Positions 35,700 to 43,802 of a stretch of DNA of 64,000 nt are shown piece after piece. Source of the DNA: WRMS01 sp038562165 (GTDB lineage: Bacteria; Bacillota; Peptococcia; DRI-13; UBA5745). Below the pieces are notes generated by a model. That model did not search any database. It was not told the DNA's origin and worked only from the letters and a program-made list of their open reading frames with translations. Within the stretch, counting starts at the first letter, position 1, and every line of letters starts with the position of its first letter. The translations under genes were made by a program, and so were the position numbers. The DNA is taken from contig JBCFAO010000012.1 of NCBI GenBank assembly GCA_038562165.1, positions 1 to 64,000 on the forward strand, in the 5' to 3' direction.

Positions 35700-36164
35700 T
35701 TATTTCTCCAATTTTATAGCGTTTTTTTCAAAGTATTGATTTAACCGCAAAACGCCGTTATAAAAAACTTGTTTTTCTTCTTCGCTCATATCCTTTGTAA
35801 TGGTGTTGACCATTTTCCGGTGGAAGAAATGATGAAGCCGATAGACCCGCTTACCCGCCTTCGTCAGGGAAATATAAACTGACCGGCCGTCGGAGGGATT
35901 TTTTTCTTTGAGCAAAAAATTTTTGGCCACCAGCTTATTTACGGCGATAGTTACCGAGGCCAGAGTAATGTTGAGGGCGGAAGCAATATCACTGATCGTC
36001 GCCGTTTCCCGGCGGCCGATGGCATCGATGAGATGGACTTCGCTGATGGAAGCATCAATATTGTTATCCCGCAGGTTTGCTTCCTCGATCTTCAAGATGT
36101 ATTCAAAAGTCTCGGTCAGCAAATCGCTCAATTGGTCTTTGAAATCGGCCAAGTCTAAAGGCAC
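35700..36164 (-). CDS. MarR-family regulator (FabT-like)
   Basis: A 154-aa winged-helix regulator of the MarR family. The recognition region TISDIASALNITLASVTIAV lies near residue 56 and the wing DGRSVYISLTKAG near 95. First place in the fab cluster is the FabT position, so it probably represses fatty-acid synthesis when acyl-ACP is plentiful. The start is GTG 36164 or the in-frame TTG at 36152; the GGGGAGG site spaces better to the TTG. A palindrome over the promoter's -10 suggests autoregulation. Confidence 0.82.
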   Translation of the reverse strand: MPLDLADFKDQLSDLLTETFEYILKIEEANLRDNNIDASISEVHLIDAIGRRETATISDIASALNITLASVTIAVNKLVAKNFLLKEKNPSDGRSVYISLTKAGKRVYRLHHFFHRKMVNTITKDMSEEEKQVFYNGVLRLNQYFEKNAIKLEK

Positions 36165-36178
36165 CTCCCCTCAATTAA

Positions 36179-36222
36179 TTAGTTAGACTATCTAATTATA
36201 TAGCGGTGGAGGAAAATGTCAA
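36179..36222 (-). promoter_or_regulatory. fab cluster promoter with palindromic operator
   Basis: On the minus strand TTGACA (36217-36222), a 16-bp spacer and TATAAT (36195-36200) form a near-ideal housekeeping promoter. Touching the -10 and extending over the start site is TTAGTTAG-A-CTATCTAA (36179-36195), a palindrome with one mismatch. A MarR/FabT-type repressor bound there would block transcription of its own gene and the fab genes. Confidence 0.75.
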
Positions 36223-36240
36223 TAGGAATATTGTAAACAT

Positions 36241-36470
36241 TGCTGACTGCACAAAAATGCAGGTTTGTAACCTGGCGCGCCCTCAGATGAGCAAAATTGC
36301 AGGTTTGTATCTGCTTAAAAATGTTGAAAGACGGGTTTTTCGCTGTATTTAGGGCCAGAGGCGAAATGGAACCACTAAACTTAAAGGAATGATACGCTAC
36401 AAACTTGAAATTTTGCTCAAAATGGTTCCGCTATCACTGACAAACCTGCAAGGTTTGCACAAAGTTGACT
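36241..36470. repeat. Intergenic inverted-module repeat, copy 1
   Basis: Two direct copies of a module (near 36249-36269 and 36286-36309, core TGCAGGTTTGTA) flank a core of about 88 bp. The module then returns in inverted orientation at 36398-36420 and 36439-36464. The same plan and a similar core recur at 63027-63276. Confidence 0.65.
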
Positions 36471-36619
36471 CGCAACAGACCGACTACACCGTCCAGCCAT
36501 CAAAAAAGAAGGCTGCCCCAAAATGAAATGGTCCCCATGTCAAGGACAATTTTAAAAAGAGGCCTATAAAAATCTCTGTAGAACTGATTAAATGGGTTTT
36601 ACGGAGGAGATATGCAAGC

Positions 36620-36663
36620 AAATGCTGGCAGCAATATCAACTTCGATAGAACTGCCAGCATTT
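36620..36663 (+). repeat. 12-bp perfect hairpin inside the IS
   Basis: AAATGCTGGCAG and CTGCCAGCATTT pair perfectly around a 20-base loop. It is followed by AT-rich sequence but no long T-run. It may be a structural or regulatory element of the IS. Confidence 0.5.
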
Positions 36664-36716
36664 AATATATCCGCATATCTATTAGTATGATGAACGCTAT
36701 TGTAAAAGGATTTCCC

Positions 36717-36893
36717 ATGGCAAAGCAAAACGACAAAAAGGAATACGAACAATTAGAGGACTTTTTCGAGCAGCTCCGCAGTGATTATTGGTCGGTAAGG
36801 GGCACTCTGGATGAAGCGAACAAAAAAATAGAGTTCTTGGAATCACTCTGCCGTATCTATGGTATCTCTATTCCAGAAGAAATGCCGTTCTGA
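36717..36893 (+). CDS. Small helical protein inside the IS, unknown function
   Basis: A 58-aa charged ORF starting at ATG 36717, with AAAAGGA seven bases upstream; the frame is also open from 36687. It is predicted helical (EQLEDFFEQLRSDYW, then a heptad-like LDEANKKIEFLESL) and ends one base before the OrfB stop, which it faces. KKIEFL also occurs in the leucine-zipper-like tail of OrfA, so interference with transposase assembly is conceivable but speculative. I recognise no family. Confidence 0.4.
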   Translation: MAKQNDKKEYEQLEDFFEQLRSDYWSVRGTLDEANKKIEFLESLCRIYGISIPEEMPF

Positions 36894-36894
36894 T

Positions 36895-37740
36895 CTATAC
36901 ATGGATAGGATAATTTCCAGTCCGTAGATATTCATCGTACTGGTTCGGCGACAATTTGGCTAAATCCCACTGATAACGATCATTGTTGTAGTAATCCATA
37001 TAGTCTTCAATAATGATCTTCAATTCTTCGAATGTATTGCAGCCTTCCAAATGGATTTCATCTTTCATATGACCAAAGAAGGACTCCTGCGGTGCGTTGT
37101 CCCAGCAATTTCCTCGCCTTGACATAGACTGACGTAATTCGTTGTCCTTGAGCAGGGCCTGAAAGGATATGCTGGTGTAATGGCAGCCCTGATCGGAGTG
37201 GATGATGGTTTCCTTACTCAAAGAAATTCCATGCTTTTGTATCAGGAGACTGACCGTTTCCAGTACAAAGTCCACTTCTAAAGAATCGCTTACCGCATAT
37301 GCCAACACCTGCTTGGTGCAGGCATCGAAAATCGTGGAAAGATACGCCTTACGGCTGCTTTGGTAGAACAGGTACGTAATATCTGTCAGAAGTATGGCTC
37401 TTGAGCCGTGTTCCTCAAACTCACGGTTAACAAGGTTCTCTGCTACATTGCTGGTTTTTAAGGCTTTTGCCATACGACGGTATGGATTCGCTTTTCGTAT
37501 CGGACAGCAAAGATTGAATTTTTTCATTAGCCGGCTGATTTTCTTCTGGTTCATTCGCATGCCCATATGTAACAGCCGCATGTAAATTCCACGTCGTCCT
37601 TTATCATATCCGCGGAACTGATATGCCTCCAGAATCAACTCAAAATCTGCCTTGTCCCGTAAAGCTTTATCCCTACGGATGGACTGAGAATTCAGCCAGT
37701 TGTAGTATCCGCTTCTGGAAACGCCTGCATTTTCACACAA
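36895..37740 (-). CDS. IS3 transposase OrfB (DDE integrase core)
   Basis: A 281-aa product containing the HTH_21-like N-terminal region (SRSGYYNWLNSQ) and the rve integrase core. The DDE triad is complete: LTDITYLF (about 139), HSDQGCHY (about 205) and the Glu of NAPQESFFGHMKDE (about 240). The frame remains open upstream of the annotated ATG as far as the OrfA tail, so the functional protein is probably an OrfAB fusion made by -1 frameshifting. Confidence 0.9.
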   Translation of the reverse strand: MCENAGVSRSGYYNWLNSQSIRRDKALRDKADFELILEAYQFRGYDKGRRGIYMRLLHMGMRMNQKKISRLMKKFNLCCPIRKANPYRRMAKALKTSNVAENLVNREFEEHGSRAILLTDITYLFYQSSRKAYLSTIFDACTKQVLAYAVSDSLEVDFVLETVSLLIQKHGISLSKETIIHSDQGCHYTSISFQALLKDNELRQSMSRRGNCWDNAPQESFFGHMKDEIHLEGCNTFEELKIIIEDYMDYYNNDRYQWDLAKLSPNQYDEYLRTGNYPIHV

Positions 37741-37775
37741 CCAGCTTATATTAAGCTCGTTATTGTCCCGCGATG

Positions 37776-38234
37776 TTATTTCTCGGATGAGTTTGAATTT
37801 TTCTTCTGGTGAGGCTTCTGTTTTTCTTTCCTTTCCGTCTGTCTGTTTAAAAATTCGATTTTTTTTAGAAATTCATTCTCCTGCTTTAGATATTTGACTT
37901 GATGCGCCAAACGAGCCATCCGCTCTTTATCGGAAAGCTCCCTAACAGAAGGCCGTCCGGAATTTTCTCCCCTTAAATCTCTAAAATCGTCGCTGCGCAC
38001 TTCGTATTTATACACGTTTCCAACAAAACGGTCAATACGTTTTTTGCCTAATACTCTTGGATCAAATCCCATTTCCCTAAGGATTACAGAAGGTGGGTTG
38101 CCCTGACGATACTTTTCAGTAAATACCGCCTTAAAGTCATCTGTGTAAGTTAGCGCTTTATTGCTGACTTTTTTAACATATGGATTTTTTTGCAGTTCTT
38201 CTATCTGATCATCTGTAAAATAGTTCCTTCCCAT
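37776..38234 (-). CDS. IS3 OrfA (helix-turn-helix)
   Basis: A 152-aa basic DNA-binding protein starting at MGRNYFTDDQ (ATG 38234). The helix-turn-helix-like region includes FTEKYRQGNPPSVILREMGF near residue 40, and a leucine-zipper-like end (LAHQVKYLKQENEFLKKIEFL) follows near 110. An A8 run on the coding strand (T8 at 37859-37866) offers a -1 slip into the OrfB frame. Confidence 0.82.
   Translation of the reverse strand: MGRNYFTDDQIEELQKNPYVKKVSNKALTYTDDFKAVFTEKYRQGNPPSVILREMGFDPRVLGKKRIDRFVGNVYKYEVRSDDFRDLRGENSGRPSVRELSDKERMARLAHQVKYLKQENEFLKKIEFLNRQTERKEKQKPHQKKNSNSSEK
37859..37866 (-). promoter_or_regulatory. A8 slippery site for OrfA-OrfB -1 frameshift
   Basis: In OrfA the codons CTA AAA AAA ATC give eight A residues. 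Shifting by -1 here enters a frame that stays open, without a stop, through to the whole of OrfB. Confidence 0.65.
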
Positions 38235-38423
38235 ATTACAATACCCTTTCTGCAATGCTAACAAAAGGATAACAAAAAAAGACCCTGTAAAACAGAGTCA
38301 GTTGAAAGATCAGCGAGAATATCCCCCTTTTCTAACTGTCTATTTTACAGGGACCATTTTAAAATGGGACGGCCTCTTTTCGATTGCCGTACTATCTCAC
38401 GTCAAGATATATGCCGGTGAAAC

Positions 38424-39740
38424 TTACTTCTTCAATACCTTGCCGTCAAAAGCCTTGCTTAACACGGTATAGACGATCAGCGTAAAGACGAAGGCCACCA
38501 CGGGAGAGACGAAGAAATTGAGTTCCAAGCAAACCTTACCGCAAATACCGCCCAGAATCCAGGATGCGATAGCGATAGGATTGATATCAATATTGATCTT
38601 ACTGTTTTTCACAAAATAGCGCTCCGCCACAATCAGGGCAGGCACAGGTGCTAACAGCACAGACAGGAAGGAAATGATGGGCAATAAATATTTGAGCGCG
38701 CCCACAAAGGCAAAGATAGCGGCACAGGCAGAGATGCTAATGGCTATCTGGGCGTGAGTGATTTTGCCCTTCAGCTTTGTTTCGTTAAAAACATTTTGCA
38801 AAGCCAGAGAGGCGCCGTAAATGTTGTTGTCTTGAGTGGTCCACAGGCAGAAAACGGAGCAGGCAAAAACGAGATAGCCTAAGCCTAAGGCAGCGGTAGC
38901 GGCCGAGAAATTGCCGTTTTTCGTGGCCATGGCTACCAGAACGCCGATAAACTGCAGACAAAACAGTCCGATGAAGAAGGCTAAGGTGCCGCTGACCAAT
39001 ACGGTTTTTTTACTTTTGGCATAACGGCAGACGTCCGGCGTGATAATACAGCCAAAAACCCAGCTGCCCACCACCGAGGCAGAGGCGGCGGTAAAGGTCA
39101 TGGTTTCCCCGGGTACATAAGAGAAAATCGAGGTATAGCCGCCGGTTTTGAGGCCCACGCCGATGAAGCAGGCTACAGAAAGCACAATGGCGGCCGGCAC
39201 ACCCAAAAAGGAGATGAACTCCAGGCCTTTATAGCCCCGGATAGCGGATTGAGCCCAAATAAAAATAACAATAACGCCGGTAATGGAAACGGGAATAGGC
39301 CACCAGGCAAAGTTGGTTTGGATCATGCCGGCAAAGGTATTGCCGTTAATGCCGATCCAGTTGACGGCGGATAAAGCCAGCAATATGGAGAAAATGCTGG
39401 AACCCTTTTTGCCGAAGGCCGTGCGGGAGAGGAAGGAGGTGGAAAGTCCGGTTTCATAAGAAATAAGGCCTGTACAAACGGCGACAAAAATCAGAAAAGC
39501 GTCTGCCGCCAGAATAGCGGTCATGGCCTGGGCAAAAGACATTTTGATGCCGATAGCAGCCCCCGTAACGAAATTAGACAAGGCAATGGGGTAACCGGCC
39601 AACACCATAAAAAGGCTGAGGCCCCCTTTTTTCTTATCTTCCGGTACGGCTTCAAAAGCGTATTCGTAAGCGCCTTCTTCCTGGACTGCGGGGGGGTTGT
39701 TTTGTGATTCTGACAAATCTGTTCTTTCTAATTCTGGCAT
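38424..39740 (-). CDS. NCS1-type permease (CodB-like), possible nicotinate transporter
   Basis: A 438-aa polytopic membrane protein of the cytosine/purine permease type with about 12 hydrophobic segments. GGLSLFMVLAGYPIALSNFV near residue 38, SAVNWIGINGNTFAGM near 123 and VFGCIITPDVCRYAKS near 228 are typical of NCS1 carriers. It is the last gene of the nicotinate region, after a terminator-like hairpin, so it may have its own promoter. A role in nicotinate uptake is inferred from location; purine or pyrimidine transport is possible. Confidence 0.78.
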   Translation of the reverse strand: MPELERTDLSESQNNPPAVQEEGAYEYAFEAVPEDKKKGGLSLFMVLAGYPIALSNFVTGAAIGIKMSFAQAMTAILAADAFLIFVAVCTGLISYETGLSTSFLSRTAFGKKGSSIFSILLALSAVNWIGINGNTFAGMIQTNFAWWPIPVSITGVIVIFIWAQSAIRGYKGLEFISFLGVPAAIVLSVACFIGVGLKTGGYTSIFSYVPGETMTFTAASASVVGSWVFGCIITPDVCRYAKSKKTVLVSGTLAFFIGLFCLQFIGVLVAMATKNGNFSAATAALGLGYLVFACSVFCLWTTQDNNIYGASLALQNVFNETKLKGKITHAQIAISISACAAIFAFVGALKYLLPIISFLSVLLAPVPALIVAERYFVKNSKINIDINPIAIASWILGGICGKVCLELNFFVSPVVAFVFTLIVYTVLSKAFDGKVLKK

Positions 39741-39835
39741 GGAAAGTCCTCCTCAATTATTATAGAATTAAATTCCGTGAGCCTTGCGTCCGCTGTCTTG
39801 GCGGATTTTACAATAGTGGAAAACGAAACACCTCC

Positions 39836-39869
39836 TTAGCTTGTGAAAATGAAAAGATTCACAAGCTAA
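39836..39869 (-). promoter_or_regulatory. 12-bp inverted repeat upstream of the permease
   Basis: TTAGCTTGTGAA and TTCACAAGCTAA pair perfectly around a 10-base loop. On the transcribed strand it is followed at once by GGAGGTG, so it could be an operator or an RNA hairpin touching a ribosome-site-like sequence. No ORF of note follows that GGAGG. Confidence 0.45.
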
Positions 39870-39895
39870 ACAAAATAACCATATAAAAACACTGC

Positions 39896-39946
39896 CTGCC
39901 CGGAGGCATAGGGGTGACCGTTTATTTCGGCCATACCCCCGGGCAG
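39896..39946 (-). terminator. Terminator after the Fe-S dehydratase gene
   Basis: On the minus strand CTGCCCGG pairs with CCGGGCAG with partial inner pairing, followed by a TGTTTTTATAT run. It should end or reduce the main nicotinate transcript before the permease gene. Confidence 0.7.
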
Positions 39947-39989
39947 ACAATATTTTTCCCGGAGGAAACGGGATACAGAAGAATCAGTA

Positions 39990-41393
39990 TTACTGAGCCA
40001 GTACAATACCTAGCTTTTCCGCTATTTCCTTGGCCTGGGCCAGGGAGGGGGAGGCATCCCGCAGTACCAGGCGGCCGCCGCCCCGGTTCAGGGTATCCAC
40101 CATGAAGGCGCCCTCATCGGTTTCGATGGTGATCTTTTGAATGCCGTATTCTTTGTTTTCCTTAATGTCTACGGCAATACCCATCTCTTTGACTTTGTCT
40201 ACGGCTTTGCCGTACATCTCGTAATCGCCGGTATTGGCGCCGAAGACGGCTCCCATAAGGACGCCGGGGATATTGATGGCCCGGCGGGCAAAAAGCTCGG
40301 GATAAAGCTCTACGGTAACCTTTTTAATATTGCCCTTGGCCAGCTCATGGACGATTCTGGCGGCATTGGTGGGGGAACCCACGGCCTGGCTGGATCCGCC
40401 TACTACGGCGTCGCCGTAGGTCTGGAGGATGGGCTTGGTGCCGTCGGCCAGCTTTTTAGCGATTTCCTTAGCCTTCTGCAAGGTTTCTTCGATCTGCTTG
40501 TTTTCGGCAGCCTTGACCTCTTCGCTGATCAGGGATTCCACATTGGCTTTACGCTTAAAGAAAGGTTCCATGAATTCCACCACCGTAGGCACCACGGCTT
40601 TGGCGGAGACCACATGGACCTCGGCAGCCATGGCGATCATCACGTCGATGGGCACATTAACGGTCATATCCACCAGCATGCAGAGGCGGGCGGAGTACAT
40701 ACCGATAAGAATAGCGCCGCCCACATGGGTGGTGCAAAGGGCCGGCACCAGCACCCTGGGAGTGCAGGGATTGGCGATGGTGGGGGAAATGGCCAGAACC
40801 ATGGCCTTTTCCATTTGCTCGGGAGTGCCGCCTTCCAAAGCTACGGTAGCGGCGGAGATGCAGGCGGCGCCGGCGCCGAAGCCTTCCATATTGCAGCCGG
40901 TGCTGACCTTGCCTACCCGGAAGATGCTGCCGATTTTCAGGATCAGGGCGGCTACCTCGGCAATGGCGGCCTCATCAACGCCCTCTGTCTGCATGGCTTT
41001 TACGAAGCCGGCATAGGGGCAGGAGTCGCCGGTGCCGGCACAGGGCCGCAAACCGATGCAGTGATTGCCCACCTGAGCCGCCAGCGTATAAAGCAGGGCG
41101 TTATCCAGGAAGGTATCCTTAAAGCATTTCGTGCCTTTAACTTGATTCAATTGTGAGGCCACGGTGCCCAGCAGAATACTTTCGCCGTCTTTCAGGCCGA
41201 TGTCCAGAGCTTTCAGGTTGTGGGCATATTCGTCCATCACTTTTGTGAGAATCTCTTCCCGGGAAAGGCCTGTACGCAGCTCGCTTTCAATGAGCACCAC
41301 GTCTACTACCCGGGCGTTATATTCGCTGGCCAGGGCCAGCATTTCCCCAATGGTTAAGGGCATTTTTTCCTTAATAGCTTCTCTTAAACCCAT
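39990..41393 (-). CDS. hmd: 2-(Hydroxymethyl)glutarate dehydratase, serine-dehydratase-like
   Basis: A 467-aa protein resembling iron-sulfur L-serine dehydratases: the C-terminal half of the alignable region holds GCNMEGFGAGAACISAAT near 180 and NPCTPRVLVPALC near 220, with cysteines suited to bind a [4Fe-4S] cluster. Established biochemistry of Eubacterium barkeri nicotinate fermentation assigns such a protein to dehydration of 2-(hydroxymethyl)glutarate to 2-methyleneglutarate. All enzymes before and after that step are encoded next to it, which supports the assignment here. The start is ATG 41393 after AAAGGAA; TTG 41411 is a less likely alternative. Confidence 0.8.
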   Translation of the reverse strand: MGLREAIKEKMPLTIGEMLALASEYNARVVDVVLIESELRTGLSREEILTKVMDEYAHNLKALDIGLKDGESILLGTVASQLNQVKGTKCFKDTFLDNALLYTLAAQVGNHCIGLRPCAGTGDSCPYAGFVKAMQTEGVDEAAIAEVAALILKIGSIFRVGKVSTGCNMEGFGAGAACISAATVALEGGTPEQMEKAMVLAISPTIANPCTPRVLVPALCTTHVGGAILIGMYSARLCMLVDMTVNVPIDVMIAMAAEVHVVSAKAVVPTVVEFMEPFFKRKANVESLISEEVKAAENKQIEETLQKAKEIAKKLADGTKPILQTYGDAVVGGSSQAVGSPTNAARIVHELAKGNIKKVTVELYPELFARRAINIPGVLMGAVFGANTGDYEMYGKAVDKVKEMGIAVDIKENKEYGIQKITIETDEGAFMVDTLNRGGGRLVLRDASPSLAQAKEIAEKLGIVLAQ

Positions 41394-41443
41394 GTGATCA
41401 TTCCTTTCCAAACCCTTGCATACTCATTTTTGATGTGGCAGCC

Positions 41444-42313
41444 TTAGCCTCTGTTGGCGTATTTGGCTTCAATTTCCCGAATTCTGGGCAGACCGATGAG
41501 ATCATTGAATTGGGGGAAGGGAATCATTTTGTCGATCATGGTGGCGGTGGTGCCGTCTTTCTTTAAGCCTTCCATCAGGTCCAGCATGGCTTTAGTGGTG
41601 ACATAAGTGGAGGCGGTGGGGTAGATGACCAGATTGTAGCCCATAGCTGCCAGTTTGTCGTTGGGGACCAGGGGAGTACGGCCCCCTTCCACCATGTTGG
41701 CCAGGGTGTAAACGGAAATAGCTTCGTTGATTTTCTTCATTTCTTCTTCGGACTCGGGAGACTCGATGAAAATAATGTCGGCGCCGGCTTCCTGGTAAGC
41801 AACGCCCCGCTCTAAGGCTTCTTCAATGCCATGGACGGTCCGGGCGTCGGTACGGGCCATGATCATGAAATCAGGATCGATTCTGGCGTCCACGGCGGCT
41901 TTGATTTTGCCCACCATCTCATCCTTGGAGATTACCTGGCGGCCTGTCATGTGGCCGCACTTTTTGGGCATAACCTGGTCTTCCAACTGGATGACGGCTA
42001 CGCCGGCCTTTTCGTATTCCCGAATGGTGCGGATCACATTGATAGCATTGCCAAAACCGGTGTCGGCGTCGGCGATAACGGGTACGCCGGCAGCCTCCAC
42101 AAAAGTGTTGGCCCGCATAACCATTTCCGACATAGTCATCAGACCTGCGTCGGGCTCGCCCAAGTGGCTGGCGGATTGGCCGTAGCCTGTCATGTAAACG
42201 GCGTCAAAGCCTACTTTGCCGACAATCTTGGCAGTCAGCGCGTCATGGGCGCCGGGGGCGATAATAAGCTTGCCGGATTGGAATAATTGCTTTAATTGTT
42301 TTCTGCTGTTCAT
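41444..42313 (-). CDS. dml: 2,3-Dimethylmalate lyase
   Basis: A 289-aa member of the isocitrate lyase/PEP mutase superfamily. The catalytic KKCGHMTG loop is near residue 117, with metal-site residues in DADTGFGNAINV near 80. In nicotinate fermentation the lyase splits (2R,3S)-2,3-dimethylmalate into propionate and pyruvate, the final carbon-skeleton step. Related enzymes split methylisocitrate or oxaloacetate, but the surrounding dimethylmaleate hydratase and methylitaconate isomerase make dimethylmalate the likely substrate. Confidence 0.86.
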   Translation of the reverse strand: MNSRKQLKQLFQSGKLIIAPGAHDALTAKIVGKVGFDAVYMTGYGQSASHLGEPDAGLMTMSEMVMRANTFVEAAGVPVIADADTGFGNAINVIRTIREYEKAGVAVIQLEDQVMPKKCGHMTGRQVISKDEMVGKIKAAVDARIDPDFMIMARTDARTVHGIEEALERGVAYQEAGADIIFIESPESEEEMKKINEAISVYTLANMVEGGRTPLVPNDKLAAMGYNLVIYPTASTYVTTKAMLDLMEGLKKDGTTATMIDKMIPFPQFNDLIGLPRIREIEAKYANRG

Positions 42314-42322
42314 GTTCCAGAA

Positions 42323-43798
42323 TCAATCCTCTCTTAAATGGTTTTTCAAATAGGAAAGCACCGGGTCGGGGAAATGGCGGGATAAAACGCCCATGGCGTA
42401 TAAAAGATAGTCGTGATCAAAATAAAAATCGGGATTGGCGGGCAATAGGGAAATCCCCGGATCACCAAAAGCTTTGGCCAGGATTTCCTGCCTTTCCCCG
42501 GCTTTTGTGTAATAGAAAATTCCGCCCACAGCTAAAACGTGTCTGACTGCCCGAAGATCCCGGCCCACGGGGGTACCGGCTACCATGCCTAAAACAGGAT
42601 CGGCCTCTTTGGAAAGATGGCCGGCATGGCGGCGGAGGGCTACGGCGATGGCGGCCATGGCCAAGGCCTTGTCCATAGCCCATTCCCGGGGGCTGTCCGG
42701 TATGGTGGCCGGCTCTTTTTCCATTTTGCCGGTATAGTCGAGAACTTCTTCCGGCGTTACCGGCGGCTCCTGAGGGCCCATATCCCGGATTATAGCCAGA
42801 GGACCTACCGCCTCCGGAATGCCGGTGGCGCTGACCCGAAGGCCCAGATTGCCTTCCACCGTCCGGTAGGAAAACTGCTTTTCGTTGTTGATCACCAGGC
42901 CCCGTTCTTCCAGCTTCAGGTTTTCCAGTTCCGGCAGAGCGGAATGGATATCCGTAGTAGCGCCGCCAATGTCCACAAGAATCAGGCCGCCGATGCCTTC
43001 TTGCTCATAGGTGCCCTTGGCCAGCAATTCACTGGCTAGGAGCACGGCTCCCGGCGTAGGCATTACCGTTTTGTCCGCCAGTATGGCTTGCAGCCGGTCT
43101 AAGCCTTTGGCCTTCGTAATCTGCTTAATAAACTGAGCGTGAATGGCTTCCCGGGCCGGCTTGATGTTCAGCTCATGGATGGTGGGCATGATGTTGGGCA
43201 CCCTGACGTAAGGAATACCTGCTTCATCAAAGCGGGCGGCTACTTCAGCCTGGGCGTCTTTATTGCAGGCCACCACCACCATGGCTTTGCTTTTGACCCG
43301 GACGATGATCTCGGCATTTTCCAGAACGGATTCCCGGTCGCCGCCGTCGGTGCCGCCGGCCAGCAAAATAATATCCGGCCGGATTTCCTGCAGCACTTCC
43401 TCCCGGTATTCCACGGGCTCATCGTAGGAGATAACCTCCATTACCCGGGCCCCGGCGGTCATGGATACTTCCTTGGCAGCTTTGGCGGTAACCCGGGGCA
43501 TATAGCCCAGGGCTACCATTCTAAGGCCGCCGGCGGCACTGCAGGTGGCGTAATGGCGTAAATCGTTACTGAAGCTGACGCCCTGGCCGGCTATGGCCTG
43601 CCGGGCATTTTCCACCCCCAGCAACACATCTTCCAAGGTGGTGGGAGACTGGCCCCGGCCCAGAAAAATCAGGTTTGCCGGCTCTTCCAGGCGAAAAGCC
43701 GTAGCCTTGGTGTAGGTGCTGCCCACATCATAAACGAGAAGATTGGCTTCCTTTGCCTTTGCCGGTTCAAGGCTGTGGGCGGAATTAAGCGTACTCAC
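42323..43798 (-). CDS. GlmL/MutL-family protein linked to the B12 mutase
   Basis: A 491-aa protein of the GlmL (MutL) family, which accompanies glutamate mutase in clostridia. It has an ASKHA-like ATP-binding start (VYDVGSTYTKATAF) and ILVDIGGATTDIHSA near 285. The chosen start is GTG 43798, just after the stop of the isomerase gene and with GGAG upstream; the longer frame from 43840 overlaps that gene. Here it probably serves 2-methyleneglutarate mutase as a chaperone or reactivation factor; this role is inferred, as the function of GlmL itself is not firmly known. Confidence 0.78.
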   Translation of the reverse strand: MSTLNSAHSLEPAKAKEANLLVYDVGSTYTKATAFRLEEPANLIFLGRGQSPTTLEDVLLGVENARQAIAGQGVSFSNDLRHYATCSAAGGLRMVALGYMPRVTAKAAKEVSMTAGARVMEVISYDEPVEYREEVLQEIRPDIILLAGGTDGGDRESVLENAEIIVRVKSKAMVVVACNKDAQAEVAARFDEAGIPYVRVPNIMPTIHELNIKPAREAIHAQFIKQITKAKGLDRLQAILADKTVMPTPGAVLLASELLAKGTYEQEGIGGLILVDIGGATTDIHSALPELENLKLEERGLVINNEKQFSYRTVEGNLGLRVSATGIPEAVGPLAIIRDMGPQEPPVTPEEVLDYTGKMEKEPATIPDSPREWAMDKALAMAAIAVALRRHAGHLSKEADPVLGMVAGTPVGRDLRAVRHVLAVGGIFYYTKAGERQEILAKAFGDPGISLLPANPDFYFDHDYLLYAMGVLSRHFPDPVLSYLKNHLRED

Positions 43799-43802
43799 GG
43801 CC

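Larger units (their letters stand above)
36511..38374 (-). mobile_element. IS3-family insertion sequence
   Basis: The element has imperfect terminal inverted repeats of about 25 bp: GGCTGCCCC...AAATGGTCCC at the left against GGCCGTCCC...AAATGGTCCC reading inward from the right. It encodes OrfA and OrfB in the overlapping -1 arrangement typical of IS3. At about 1.86 kb it is longer than usual because some 380 bp, including a small ORF and a strong hairpin, lie between OrfB and the left end. The exact ends and target duplication could not be settled by eye. Both ORFs are intact, so it may be active. Confidence 0.8.

Noticed and set aside
36612..36665. 17-codon ORF after GGAGGAG inside the IS
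   Set aside because: It coincides with the arms of the perfect hairpin, so its sequence is explained by the stem. A leader peptide is possible but unsupported.
38424..39740. Definite nicotinate transporter
   Set aside because: Only its location supports nicotinate. The family transports purines, pyrimidines, hydantoins and vitamins, so the call is kept as possible.
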